Under the pieces are notes generated by a model. The model did no database searches and had not been told where the DNA came from. It was given only the letters and a program-made list of their open reading frames with translations. From Eucommia ulmoides (taxonomy: Eukaryota > Streptophyta > Magnoliopsida > Garryales > Eucommiaceae), in assembly GCA_016647705.1 (NCBI GenBank), contig CM028333.1:28122743-28186742 (forward strand): a stretch of 64,000 nucleotides of DNA, in the 5' to 3' direction. Of the stretch, positions 11,201 to 22,339 are shown piece by piece (within the stretch, counting starts at the first letter, position 1; the number at the start of each line of letters is the position of its first letter). Made by a program: the position numbers and the translations under genes.

Positions 11201-13279
11201 AACATTGTATATAAAATTGAGTATACGAGGAAAAACTCAGGTGTTCGTTGATTAGGCCCCGTTTGGTTAGTGTTTCCAACCCAACCCAACCCAAAAATTT
11301 TAAGATTGATTTTTATGAACGCGTTTGGCAAACACAAAACTCAACCCAACCCAAAAAATGAAAATCGATTCTCAAAATTCTAAGGAAATGAGAAACAAAA
11401 CAAAAAAAAATTCCCCCCCCCCAAAAAACTGAACCTAGAACTGAGGACACGCTGGGAATTACATGAGTTATTAGTGAGTACAATGTTCTACTTTTGTTTA
11501 GCCTTATTTTCTTTTTCTTTTCTTTATCATTTTCGTTGTTGTGAGTCCTCGCCATCGTTCTTCCCAAGCCATCTCATCTTCTTCGTTCAGCTTGCATCGT
11601 TGTCTTCTTCATCATCTTCTCTCTGCTTGAAGCTCTCCATCATCGCTGAAGCTCCTATGGTCGAAGCTCGCCGTCGCTGAAGTTCCTATGATCGAAGCTT
11701 ACTGTCACCGTCGTCGAAGTTATTATGGTTGAAGCAACGACCCTTTCCCCACTGATCGAAGCGCTCTCTCTCTCTCTCTCTCTCGTCTTTTCACGGTTCG
11801 TTGGTCGTTGCTGAATCTTCACAAAATAGATTTAGGGTTTAGGGTTCAATGAAACCAATTTGCTGAACAAAATTGATTGCGATTTTCATTGTTGAGCCTT
11901 GCGATTTGCTGAATGAAAGTCGATTTAGGGTTTGCTGAATGAAATCGATTTGCTGAATGAAAATCGCAAGGCTCAGCAACAAAATCTGGGTTCATTGCGA
12001 TTTAGTGTTTAGGGTTCAACAAAATTGATTGCGATTTGCTGAACACATATTTGAAATCGAAATTGATAATCGTGATTTTCGATTTTGATTTTTTATTTCG
12101 ATTTCGATTTCATTGCGATTTTTTAATTTGATTTTCGATTTCAATTTCGGAGGTGAGTTTCGATTTCAATTCGGTTGTGGGTTTTGATTTCATCGATCAA
12201 TTTGTTTGTTGATTTCGATCGGTCGATTTGTTTGTTGGTTTCAATTCAATTACACTATACACCCTGAGGAAACAATTCTAGTATAATATCGTTATCAAAC
12301 GCGATCATGTTCCCAGCACAAAAAAAAATTTGTTGTTATCAAACACAATTTTGTTCTCAGAAGAAAAAAGAATTCTCAACTCAACTCAATTCAACTCAAC
12401 CCATCCTAGATGGGTTGAGAAAAGTGGGAACACTAACCAAACGCCACCTTAGCTTTTACGTTCACTTCTTTCCGTTTATGTTACCAGCAAACTGCGGAGA
12501 TAAAGAGAAGTATGAAAACCCAAAAATAAAAAGGGTAATTCCCAGATTTCTGTTTCGGTTTCAAACGCTACCCTAGTGTTTGAAATAGAATAGAATAGAA
12601 ACAAAAATTTGGGAACAGAAACACTAAACAAAGGCCACCTTAGTGTTTCTATTTCTGATACTTTCGTTTCTGTACCCAGAAAAATTAGAACAGAAGCAAA
12701 AAAGAAGAAGACACAAAAAGGAACTTGTAGATGACTACATTCATAATTACCCTTAATTGCCAATAAATTTAAGTATAAAGGGAAAATCAGGAACAGAAAC
12801 AGAAACAAATGAAAAACCGGTTTCATATGCAAAGTAAAGGTACTCACCAGATTAGCTAAAAGAGAAACAGTTTGTTTCGAAACAAGCTTCGCCAGAGGTT
12901 TATACACAACCGTCGATTTTCTGTCCGATTCCAATTTATCATTAGACGGATAGACAACTGCAGATTCCAACACCTCAGACTGAAATTATTACACATATTA
13001 AGATTAGAAATAAAATTTAAAAAAAAGTAATGTAACTCAAAAAAACAAAAAACAGAAAGAACATACCTTTGAAGAAACCATCCCCAGTGGCTTAAACCTA
13101 ACGGTCTTAGGCCTAATGGCAGAAACCGATGTTTCAGGACAAGTATTAGCGGGGGAGACATTGATTGCACTTGCAAGAAGCTCTGAGAATGATCTATGAC
13201 TTGAACAAGAAGAAGCATAAGAAGGCCTTGTTGCCACCGGTTTAGCTATGACGATTCTCTCCGCCTCTTTAACCTCCAT
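5032..13279 (-). CDS. WRKY44: WRKY44/TTG2-like group I WRKY transcription factor, five exons
   Basis: Exons on the minus strand: 13279-13067, 12979-12848, 11014-10458, 10072-9914 and 5203-5032, which sum to 1233 nt (410 codons plus stop). All introns begin with GT and end with AG, and every phase agrees. The product has two WRKY domains. WRKYGQK occurs at residues 185-191 and 339-345, with C-X4-C-X22-H-X-H at C205/C210/H233/H235 and C-X4-C-X23-H-X-H at C359/C364/H388/H390, which defines group I. The second domain is split at the Pro-Arg codon, the conserved intron site of the family. The N-terminus ([20 protein letters not shown]) and the [16 protein letters not shown] block match my memory of Arabidopsis WRKY44/TTG2, which acts in trichome, seed-coat mucilage and tannin development. 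Group I WRKYs are nuclear W-box binders. Length is close to the 429 residues I recall for Arabidopsis. Orthology is inferred from memory, not from an alignment. Confidence 0.93.
5839..6225. repeat. Imperfect ~100 bp tandem repeat inside WRKY intron 4
   Basis: Units containing GATGTGGGATTCAACA-like text, then CCCCTCACG and GGTAGACTTTTTCAAACCACTGC recur near 5868-5945, 5955-6035 and 6045-6205, with clear divergence. The short open frames here arise from this repeat and do not look like genes. Confidence 0.55.
6292..9767 (+). mobile_element. hAT DNA transposon inserted in WRKY intron 4 (3476 bp)
   Basis: Termini are TAGGGGTGTTC at 6292 and its exact complement ending at 9767. They are flanked by the 8-bp duplication CCCGTTTG (6284-6291) and CCCGTCTG (9768-9775), which differ at one base. 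Both subterminal regions are rich in GGTTCGG/CCGAACC repeats, as expected for transposase binding sites. The TAGGGGTG end plus an 8-bp duplication is a hAT signature. The transposase runs on the plus strand, opposite to the WRKY gene, and is decayed, so the copy is non-autonomous now. Confidence 0.93.
6956..8950 (+). pseudogene. Degenerate hAT transposase (BED finger, RICESLEEPER type)
   Basis: An ATG at 6956 starts a BED zinc-finger frame. It has the aromatic FVWKHF, the pair CNYC, and then, in a shifted frame, MSIHLTQRC. Further fragments include [17 protein letters not shown] near 7306-7360 and the central helical region [20 protein letters not shown] near 8097-8156. [20 protein letters not shown] follows, and then a C-terminal dimerisation motif [17 protein letters not shown] near 8731-8781. 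The frames are broken by several stops and shifts (for example a shift near 7150 and loss of an open frame from 7421 to 8045), so no functional transposase is possible. The order of parts is that of intact plant hAT transposases. Confidence 0.85.
9914..10072 (-). CDS. WRKY44: WRKY44-like exon 4, first half of C-terminal WRKY domain
   Basis: The exon is 159 nt, entered and left in phase 2. It encodes the linker [20 protein letters not shown] and the DNA-contacting strand [18 protein letters not shown]. The donor at CCCAG/GTTTTT is the conserved intron position inside the C-terminal WRKY domain. The acceptor is TTTTTCAG. Confidence 0.92.
10458..11014 (-). CDS. WRKY44: WRKY44-like exon 3, N-terminal WRKY domain (residues 116-301)
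   Basis: The exon is 557 nt, entered in phase 0 at an ACCAG acceptor and left in phase 2 at CTAAG/GTAAAA. It carries the whole first WRKY domain: [20 protein letters not shown], then Cys205, Cys210, His233 and His235. The domain ends in [12 protein letters not shown] basic KSKR stretch near residues 296-299 is a plausible nuclear localisation signal. Confidence 0.93.
11255..12448. mobile_element. Harbinger-like non-autonomous TIR element in WRKY intron 2
   Basis: The left end reads GGCCCCGTTTGGTTAGTG and the right end complements to GGTGGCGTTTGGTTAGTG. TTA duplications at 11252-11254 and 12449-12451 flank the element, as in PIF/Harbinger insertions. The 1194 bp body has no transposase frame. 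It contains a CT run at 11767-11784 and repeated GCGATTT/AAATCG text. Near its ends are several ACCCAACCC and ACTCAACTC runs in inverse orientation. Confidence 0.7.
12545..12740. repeat. MITE-like fragment with GTTTCTGTTCC ends
   Basis: AACAGAAACACTAAACAAAGG and TTTCGTTTCTGTACCCAGAA text recurs at 11070-11150, 12545-12740, 13510-13700 and, more weakly, at 30772-30900. These look like copies or pieces of one short non-autonomous family; complete termini could not be fixed. Three of the copies lie in or beside the WRKY gene. Confidence 0.4.
12848..12979 (-). CDS. WRKY44: WRKY44-like exon 2 (residues 72-115)
   Basis: The exon is 44 codons, entered in phase 0 after a TTTCAG acceptor and left in phase 0 at CTG/GTGAGT. 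It encodes [20 protein letters not shown], a block well conserved in WRKY44/TTG2 relatives but outside the WRKY domains. The following intron (11015-12847) contains a Harbinger-like element. Confidence 0.9.
13067..13279 (-). CDS. WRKY44: WRKY44-like exon 1 (residues 1-71)
   Basis: This exon is exactly 71 codons from ATG at 13279 and ends in phase 0 at an AAG/GTATGT donor. It encodes the conserved [16 protein letters not shown] start and an [13 protein letters not shown] block, followed by [11 protein letters not shown]. This N-terminal part precedes both DNA-binding domains. The start was chosen because it is the first ATG and matches the conserved family N-terminus. An AT-rich stretch ending in TTTTAG lies just upstream of the ATG and could be the acceptor of a 5' UTR intron. 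Confidence 0.92.
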
Positions 13280-14490
13280 CCTCGAACTAAAATATATATA
13301 TAAATATATATGTATGCATAGTTCCTAAAAAACAATTTTGGGAAACTTGTTCAAACCTATGATCTTTATCTGTTTCTTCTGAAAGGATTGTTTTGAACCT
13401 GGATAATCGAAATTGAAGAAATATATCATCACGTAAATGCTTGAATGAGCAAGGAAACGAGGAAATTCAAATCACTATTAAGATGTTCTTTTTTTCCATT
13501 CTCTTTTACCGTCCCGTGCGTTGGATTAGTGTTTATGTTCTTGTTTCTGTTCACAGGAAACTTCGAATGGAAGTAGAAAGCAAGAACGAAAGAAATATAT
13601 TTGTTTATACCAGATTTTTAGACCAAATCTTTGTGAACATAGCAATAAGTAATTATATTTTCTACTCCATGTTATCGGAGAACAGAAACAAATAACCAGG
13701 AACAAAAACAGTAACCAAATGGGATTGCCCTTCTTTTGATCTCCAAATAATGAAATTAAAAGTTGCTAACCTAAAAGTACCCATGGATTAGATAAAAATA
13801 AATAAAAACACAAAAAAATCTAGGGTTCCCAAATCTTCATACCTACTAAAGTTTCATAAAAATCAATGAATGCAGGTAACAAGGGTATAGAAAAACATTA
13901 TTTTCAAAATGGAGAATTAGAACATGCATTATTCCGGAACAAGACCAGAACACGTAACCGTGAAGAACCCTAACAAGTGAAATTTCGAAATAAAATACAA
14001 AGAAAATGAAATCAAAAGCATTAATTTCCCAAGCATTCACCAGTTGAACTCTTCTACTTGGACCAATGAACTCAAATTGCAGGAAGGCAAAAGAAGTAGA
14101 GGAGGAAAGATTAAATACAAAAAAATATGGACATTGAATGAACAAGAGGCATGGAGACCTTAAAAACTTCGAACCGTGCTAACTTCACACCAAGACTTGT
14201 GTTGTCCCTTTTCCAGCAGAGAGGGGGAGCGAGAAACAGGGCTGAGAAATGGATAAAAGAGAGAGAGAATCCAAGCAATGGGTTCTGATTCTATCTTTCT
14301 AGGTAGGTAGTGAATTTTGTAACCTGGTATTCCCTTTTTTTTTTCTTTTCTTTTTTTAACAAATGGTTGGGAAGGAAAGACACTGTTTACAGTTTGATTT
14401 TATTTTTGAAATGGCGAATTTGTAATTAAAAATGAATGCATTTTTGGATGAATTAACGTAGGAAATGATCCCATTGACACGAAATTGAAG
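13280..14490. other. WRKY 5' flank: likely 5' UTR/promoter region
   Basis: This lies directly upstream of the WRKY ATG on the minus strand. It contains an AT dinucleotide stretch (13290-13315), one MITE-like fragment and, near 14215-14270, a purine-rich stretch that reads as a pyrimidine-rich leader on the minus strand. No protein-coding frame here is convincing. The transcription start cannot be fixed from sequence alone. Confidence 0.4.
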
Positions 14491-14817
14491 AAGTGGTCTC
14501 GTCGGTATTTGAGATTGAGACAAGAAACCTGAGGGCCTGCATTATTGTACGCCACGTTCCTTCCACTTTTTTATATATTTATGTGGTTTTTTCTTTTCTT
14601 TTTTGCCTTATTTATGAGTATTTAATTTTTAATTCTTATCATTTTATTTTTAGAAAAATGATCAAATTGTGTTAATATGGGTCCAAATCTACCAAATTGT
14701 CTAACAACTTTTTAATTAAACAAAATAGTCCTCATTATCCAAAATTGTGTACCAAATAGTCTCAATTTCAAATCCAAAATTATATTTAGACGATTTTATC
14801 ATTCTGCAATGTTGAAT

Positions 14818-15400
14818 ATAACACGAAACGTGAATTTTAATATAACACGAAACGTGAATTTTATGTTGAATGTAAAAGGAATGTGATTTTTTTATTAAAA
14901 TGTGATGAATGTAATATCATTTTAAAAAAAATATTATTCAGATGAATCTGAATATATAATTACTTAGATCATAAAAAAATATCATGTTCAATTCAACATA
15001 ATGTAAAAAATTATTAAAGTTCCAAAATAGCATATTAAATGCAATGCGGAAGTAAAAACTAAAAATTTTAAAAGCATCATATTGAATGTAATACAAATCT
15101 AATTTTTTTATGAAAGAATAATGAACGTGATATCTTCTTAAAAATTTTATTCAGACGAATATGAATATATAGTTAAATCATGAAGAAAAAAAATCATGTT
15201 GAATTCAACACGATATGAAAAACTACAAATGATCGAAGTAGCATGTTGAATGTAATATAAATGTGAAAATTAAAAATTATGAAGATAGCATGCTGAATCT
15301 GAAAATTAATGAAAAAATAGTGAATATGATATCATTTTAAAGATTCTATTAAGGCACAACTAAATATATAATTAGATCGTGGAAAAAATGTAAAAAATAA
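14818..15400. repeat. Diverged ~200-216 bp tandem repeat, about three units
   Basis: GAATGTAATATCATTTT at 14907, GAACGTGATATCTTCTT at 15123 and GAATATGATATCATTTT at 15322 start successive units. These share a following ATT(C/A)AG(A/G)(T/C)GAAT-type stretch, a TATATAATTA block and a CATGTTGAATTCAACA-like palindrome. A separate exact 23-bp duplication, TATAACACGAAACGTGAATTT, is at about 14817-14862. It is AT-rich with no coding potential. Confidence 0.6.
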
Positions 15401-15420
15401 TAGTTATTTTCATTTTAATA

Positions 15421-16431
15421 AAATGATTTTAAATCCCTATTTTTTAGGATGTTATATACAAAATAAGTAGTTGTAGGAGAAAATCTGACCGAATAATTAT
15501 AAAGGACTATTTGATAACCCATTAAAAAATAAGTTTGTTTGGCAGTTTATACACTTATGAGAAACTGTGGGTAACTGCTCCTTATTTTTATTCTCATAAA
15601 TATTTTAGTTAATTTTAAGTGCAATATCAAATTCAATATCTAATAATAAAAATTGGATAAATTCAATTTTTTTATATATTCATTGAATCGTTAAAACCTT
15701 ATTTTAATAACTAAAAAAATCAAAAGAAAAAAAGAAAAAAGAAAAAAAAAAAAGATGTTTTGTTATTTTATCTCCTATAGATAGATACACTAGAGAATTA
15801 TTCACCGTTATAAATTAATTATTTTTTTAACCATAGTTAATGATTGTTTATTAAGAGTGCAACATCGTTTGAAAAATATCGCAAGTGAGGTTCTTTTGTA
15901 ATCATATTGTACCATTTTTTAGAAATCGTCAAAAAACTAGAACACTTGCATTCACTTCCTGTGATTTGTTTTACATTTCACTGAGTTTAGTTCATGATTT
16001 ATATTGTGATGTTGACTTTTTTTATTAAATAATATATTATTGATTATATTGATTGTATTGAATTGTTTATTTATGTTTGTTGTACGAGGATTTTTTATTC
16101 AGTTTGTCAAACAATAGTGGATGTTCACTTTTCAATTAAATTATACCGGTAATTAAGTTTTACACAAGGAATGTTCAATGAGTCATAAGTTATTATTGAA
16201 CGTTCCTTGATGAGAATATTAGTTGAGATGCTAGTTGTATTGAATTCTTGATTTTTGTTTTCATATTCATGTATATAATTCAGTTTGACAAACAATAGTA
16301 AACATTCACTTCTCTATTTAGTGTATGCATGCACTTAACTGAGTTGTAAGTTATTGAATGTCATTGAAAAGAAATATAGTGAATGTTTGACTATCAGATG
16401 CGATTGCAGTTATGCATTTTGACAAATAGTA
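15421..16431. other. AT-rich intergenic stretch with GAACGTTC-like motifs
   Basis: No gene is visible. From 16080 to 16400 the sequence repeats CAAACAATAGT(G/A) followed by GATGTTCACTT or AACATTCACTT. TATTGAACGTTCC also occurs. In inverse orientation these resemble the array at 27.2-28.1 kb. Confidence 0.4.
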
Positions 16432-18200
16432 GTTTGTGTCCAAGCCTATCCAAGGGAGGTAAATTGGGTAGGGCAAATAACTTACTAGTTTTTATTTTCT
16501 TTTTATTTACTCTTCAAAACACACTTAAGCAAGTTCAACAATCAAGAACAAGTGTTAAAAGTGTGCAATGGAATATACAAGTAAATAATTAAGACACAAG
16601 CACACAAATAGAGGTAGGGATAGAGACAATATAGACACAACGATTTATAGTAGTTCGGCCAATGTCCCTCATTGCCTACATCTACTCTCCCGAGCTCCTT
16701 GGGAGATTTTTTATCCACTATTTATCCAATCTTCTTCCTTGGTGAAGGCTAAACCGTTACACGCAAAGGTAAATTATAATTATACATTTTCACACTCTCA
16801 ATCAAGGTAAACTACACTTATACCTTTACACAATTTTCTTACTTAAACGAATACCCTGGTTTAAGGTCGAGTTCACACTCACGTGTTTAATTTTATCTTT
16901 TATTAATTTTAATAAGCTAACCTTGTAGCTTCTATCAATCATCTATAAACCAATACACCCTATATTGATTCACTAGATGCTTGTAGAAATGTATATACTA
17001 AAGATATGATATGCAAAACCATGTACATAAATAATAACGTACAATATGTAATAAATTAAGTTCACGTGATACAGAAATCAAATTAATCAATTTAAGCTCA
17101 ATATTCAATAGGTATAATTATTTATAATCGAAAGCTAAGATTGTTTTCAATTTAGTGAATAACTCTTTGAAAATCAGTGAAAATGTCTAATTAGCTTATC
17201 TCGTGTTAGATTGGTACGCTGAGGATTTAAGATATTGACAAGTAACTTAATGTTGTTTGCGGTGTGAGTTCTTCTCATGTCCAAAATACCAAATCTAACA
17301 ATTTAGCGATCTTCTTAGAGAACACTTTTTGATTCTCTAGTAAACAATTTTTCGCTTTTCTCAAAACGATAGATTTTAATTGTATGCAAAATTACTCTTA
17401 TGAAACTCCATGTGAAATCAGAAATATTTTTGTCACGAAGTCAACAATATATTAGCAAGATCTAGAATTAAGGATGTGATCAATATAAATAAGTGTAGAT
17501 ACAAGTATATTCACAAAGTATTCCACACAAAGACAAGTAAGTACAATTAATGTATGAACAAGTATGGAATGAACTCACCAATAATATTATGGATGTGTAT
17601 GTAGTAGATTGTACCAGAGTTGAATTGATCTCAGCTAGAATTCTCCCGAGATAGCACCAATTGTATTTGAAGATTTCTCTTATAAAAGCTCGTTGTAGTG
17701 TCTATCTCAAATCCTCACTCTTTTAGTAAATGTAATAGTTTTATAATATTATTTCACTCAATGTATTGCGAGAGTGTTTAACACACAAGAATTAAACTCT
17801 AAGAATGTGTATGGTGTGTTAATTTTCATAGAATTTTTTTCTCTATTTCAGAGGTTTTCTAGACAGATATTTATAGGCTTTAGATATGAGCAATTAAGCT
17901 TGATATTGGAATGAATCCATGGTAATTAATGAGTTGAACATTAGGATATTAGATAAATATACACTCATTACAACGTTCTAATTTGTCCAATTTGAGCAAT
18001 AATCCATTGGTTGGCAAATAGTTACAAAATGCTACAATTTAGGGCTTAGAAAATGATAAATTTGTTTTTCACAATTTGCCTATTGATCTTGTCTCTTAAT
18101 TCGAAATAACTAATTCAATTGATTGGTAAGAAGTTTAATTAACATTAGATACATGTTTGAATCAACTTGGTGTTCAATTCAAGCTCGAATTTGCATTTTC
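16432..18200 (-). mobile_element. Probable LTR remnant, minus orientation (Copia-like)
   Basis: TGTGTCCAAGCCTATCCAAG followed by GGAGGTAAATTGGGTAGG mirrors the CCCAATTCACC...CCAACA ends of Copia LTRs. A minus-strand GCCTATAAATATC near 17875 would be its TATA box. AGTAGTTCGGCCAATGTCCC with CCTACATCTACTCTCCCGAG near 16650-16695 resembles a stretch common in plant LTRs. No second LTR or coding region is attached. The outer end is lost where the next element begins. It is an old fragment. Confidence 0.45.
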
Positions 18201-19382
18201 ACCCAAAAAATGATTAAGTTTTGAATGAGATTTTAATTTTCAAAGTAACCTACTTGAGATTGGTTGAAGACTATAATGGATGAGCTTTTCCCACATCGCT
18301 TGTGAAGGAAAAATTTGAGCACCTTGTCAAGATATAAGTTAAGTTGTAAGTTATAAGTTATTCCACATTGGTTGTGGAAACAAAACTTAAGCTTGTATCA
18401 ACTTATAAGTTGGGAGTAAAGGAAAGCCACTAAGCAACAAACATGTAAACTCGAATCGGGTCAGGTTGGGGTCTAGGGCCGGTTTGGATCAGGTCAATCC
18501 GATCCAGATTTGATCGAGTTTGGGTTGGATCTAGGTGGGGTTTGGGTCAGATCCGAGTCAGATTGGATCTTGACCCGCCAGAATAGTTTAAACTTCAATT
18601 TAGTTGCAGTTAAGTAGTTGATTAACTGCTTAACATTTAATTTTAAATCAGCACTAATGAATAGGCATGAAGGTTCATTGGTGACAGTTCGCGTAAACGT
18701 TCATGTGAACCGATACATTTTCAAAGTTGCATTCATTCAATGATGTCTTTTGGTCTTCTATAAATAGAAGACTTCACATTCATTCTAATTCGTCTGATTT
18801 ACAACATTATCACTTCATATCACCAACAAAACATAAAACATTTAGAATTTTGTGAGAGTTCAAACACAAGTCTACTTTGCCGATTTTTTTTTTGGTTTCA
18901 AGTGCTTGTACCAGAAACTTAAAGATCATTGTACCCTAAGAGACATACATTTATTCATTAGATAGCACTAGTGTGGGTGTGGGGGCGCAAATTTGTTTTA
19001 AAGGCATAGAGTCAAACTCTAACCTCAATCTACTTCAACTTTATTTGTTGTTTGAATATTTGGGTAAGTTTTATTTAAAATTTATTTCACAGTTTCTGTT
19101 ACATAAACGTCTACACATTCTGTCACTGTTATTTCTTTTATTTGTATTACATAAATATTTATTTCTTTTCTCTGTTGTTGCCTCTGTTTCGGTTGCGTAA
19201 ACGTTCACATCACATTTCTGGTTATATATACACTTTAAAATCTTTCACAGAATTTTCATATTTTGATTTTTCTATCCATACATGATTATTTAATGTTGAC
19301 ATTAATATCGTTTAACCATTTTTAGTTTTATTCTATGATTATTTAAGTATTTATTTTGAAATTTCAATAATTATCACCAACA
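18200..19382 (+). repeat. Copia-A left LTR
   Basis: It aligns with the right copy from AAAAATGATTAAGTTTTGA to ATTATCACCAACA. It contains GATCC/GGTC-rich text at about 18455-18590, the TATA box near 18757 and several CGTAAACGTTCAC-like motifs (18690, 19101, 19195). Its outermost part does not match the right copy. Confidence 0.8.
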
Positions 19383-19981
19383 ATCTTAAAGTAGATTCGG
19401 TCTTTATATTCTAAAATTTTAAAATAAATAATTTTCTTAATTTGTGTTGTTTTAAATTTGTAAATTCTTGATTACTTAGATTCTGAAATGATATTTGATT
19501 ATCTTAATTGCTTAATTAGAATATTGTTGGGACAATACTTGTTTATTGGTCATTTAAATTTTATCTGAAATAATTCTTGAGCATTGTTTCAATAATTTTG
19601 TATGTGTGATCAAGAAATTAGTTATTGTGTAAATCATTAAATGTTCAGGTTTTAAATCTATTCCGTAGACATTCACGTGCTGAATTTGTTTTGTAAACAT
19701 TTATGTTCTGTATTTGTTTCGTAAACATTCGTGTACAGAATTTGTTGTGTGAACATTTTTTATTTTTGTGTGTTCGTTAATGTTCAGTTTTTAGTTTGTG
19801 AAATATTTGAATCCTTAGTCTATGCTTTGGTTGTAAAGTAATATTGTTGAATTTTCTAAGTGTTTATCAAACATTTATTAAATTATAGTCTGTGATAGCA
19901 AATGAGAACACTAAACAAACTGATACATCAAATGTGATGTCTCATGTGACTTAGACCATTATCCTACTTCATTATCTAAGG

Positions 19982-20827
19982 ATGAAAAACCTGACAAGTT
20001 TTATGGGAGCAACTTTGACATTGAGATTGGTTCATTTTCTCAAAGTAGATGCTCCAATTTTGACCGAGAATGCCAATGCTCAGACAAAGGTTGTCGTGGA
20101 AGCATGGAAGGATTTTGACTATTTGTGTCAGAACTATATCTTCAATACTCTCAGTAACTCTCTGTATAAAGAATATGGAGGGATATCAACCGCTAAAGTA
20201 TTGTGGGAATCCTTGGACAAAAAGTACAAAACAAAGGACGTTGGCTTAAAGAAATTTGTAGTTATGAAGTTCCTTGATTTTGTTATGGTAAATTCCAAAT
20301 TAGAATCTTTAAGTCATTGTACATGACATTCTTGCTGAGGGAATGTTATTGAGTGAATCATTTCAATTAACTTCTATCATATTGAGAAGGTACCATCGAC
20401 TTGGAGTGATTTCAAAAATTATCTCAAGCATAAACGTAAAGAGATGAATGTTGAAGATTTGATAGTAAGGCTTAGAATTGAAGAAGAACATTGTTTCGCT
20501 GAGAATCCTGATGGTCGTTATTCCATGAACTCAAGGGCAAATATTGTGGAGGTTCACAAGACCAATAAGAAACGAAAGTTTCATAACCTTGGAACGAGTC
20601 AAAGCTTTGGTCCTCAAGGAAAGAAAATGAAGAAATTTAGGGAAAATTGTTTCTCGTGTGGAAAGGTAGGATATCGTGCAAGTGAATGTCATGTGAAACG
20701 TAATGGAAAGAAGCCCACACATCAAAGTAATATAATTGAAGTCGAGCACCTTACTTCGGATGGTTCCAAAATCAATTTTTCAGCAGTGGTGTCTAAAATC
20801 AACCTAGTTGGCAAACCGAAAGAATAG
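19982..20827 (+). mobile_element. Copia-A gag remnant with zinc knuckle
   Basis: The frames encode a UBN2-type gag region (AKVLWESLDKKYKTKDVGLK near 20194-20253). Downstream is a CFSCGKVGYRASEC zinc knuckle near 20650-20690 followed by basic residues. In Copia elements gag packages the RNA into virus-like particles. This is a fossil with several breaks. Confidence 0.8.
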
Positions 20828-21118
20828 TACATGGACACTAGAGCTACATGACATGTCTGCTCAGACAAGAGAATGTTCACCACCTATCAACTGATGGATT
20901 AAAATGAACAACTCTATATAGAAAACTCCTTGACTTATAAAGTTGAAGGACAAGGAAAGATTGTGATGAAAATGACTTCTGAAAAAAAAGCTTACTCTCA
21001 ATGATGTACTTCACGTATCGCACATTCAGAAGAATCTAGTCTCCGGATCTTTGATGAGTAAAAAGGGCTTTAGAATAGTCTTTGAGGCTGAAAAGATTGT
21101 AATAACCAAATGTAGATT

Positions 21119-21990
21119 GTGAGTGGGAAGGGCTATATGAATGAAGGCTTCTTCAAATTGAATGTAATGACTGTGATTCTAAAAGCTAATAAAACTACAT
21201 CTTTTATTTATATGATTGAGTCAATTGATGTTAGGCATGCTAGATTAGTACATGTTAATCATGATACTTTACGTAAATTAATTAGTTTAAATTTATTACC
21301 AAAATGCAAAATTGGTTCAAATCATAAATGTCAGACTTGTGTGGAGTCCAAGTTGACTCGAACTTCTTTCCAATCCATCGAAAGAAGTACTGAACCTCTA
21401 GAGTTAATTCACACAAATATTTGTGATTTAAAAATTTTACAAACTATAGGTGGTAAAAAGTATTTCATTATTTTTATTGATTATTACAGTAGATACTGTT
21501 ACGTTTATCTTCTAACGAGTAACGATAAAGTCTTAGAAAAGCTTATGCAATACAAGAATGAAGTTGAGAATCAACTTACCAAAAAGATTAAATTTCTTTG
21601 AAGTGATAGGGGTGGGGAATATTAATCACCATTTGTGGAATTTCGTGCTCAACATGGAATAATTCATTAAACAACTACACCTTATTTACCTCAGCAAAAT
21701 GGAGTTGCTGAGAGGAATGATCGAACTTTAAAGGAAATGATGAATGCTATGTTGATAAGTTCTAGTATAACCTAGAACATGAGAGGGGGGAGGGGGGGGA
21801 AGCATTGTTTACCGTCAATTACGTTCTCAACAAATTTCCTCATAAGAAATTGGATAAAACTCCATATGTAATGTGGAAAAATAAGACTCCTACTTACAAA
21901 TTCTTGAAAGTATGGGGGTGTTTTGCTAAGGTGGAGGTTCCTATTCCTAAAAGGACTAAATTATGATCCAAAACGATTGATTGCATATTC
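21119..21990 (+). mobile_element. Copia-A GAG-pre-integrase and integrase remnant
   Basis: HARLVHVNHDTLRKLI and CQTCVESKLTRTSF match the GAG-pre-integrase/zinc-binding segment upstream of Copia integrases. GGKKYFIIFIDYYSRYCYVY follows and contains the first catalytic Asp region. Text typical of the later integrase core (QQNGVAERN) continues near 21690-21720. The domain is incomplete. Confidence 0.8.
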
Positions 21991-22339
21991 ATTGGGTATG
22001 CCTATAATAGTAGTGCTTATCAATTTACAAGTCTGAGATTGAAGGTGTATTACTTTTAAAAAACTTTTTGTGTCGTGTGTGATCCTAATTGGGATATTAA
22101 GAGTTGAAATTTAACCTGAGTTGTTTTCCTTAGGTTCTTTAAATTCTTCAACCTCTTAATCCTTCATCATCTTTGTCATAATCTTTTAGCATTCATTCAT
22201 TACTTGTCATCATATCTTCATCATTGGAACTAATAAACTGAAATACTCAATTAAATCATTAGTTCCACCCAAAACACCAACCTTTAATTGTCCATCAAAA
22301 TCTTAGGATCAACAATACTAGTGAAAACATTTCTTAGTT

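Noticed and set aside
16383-16592. Open frame of 69 codons within the LTR remnant
   Set aside because: No motif was found, and it spans the junction between intergenic sequence and the LTR end.
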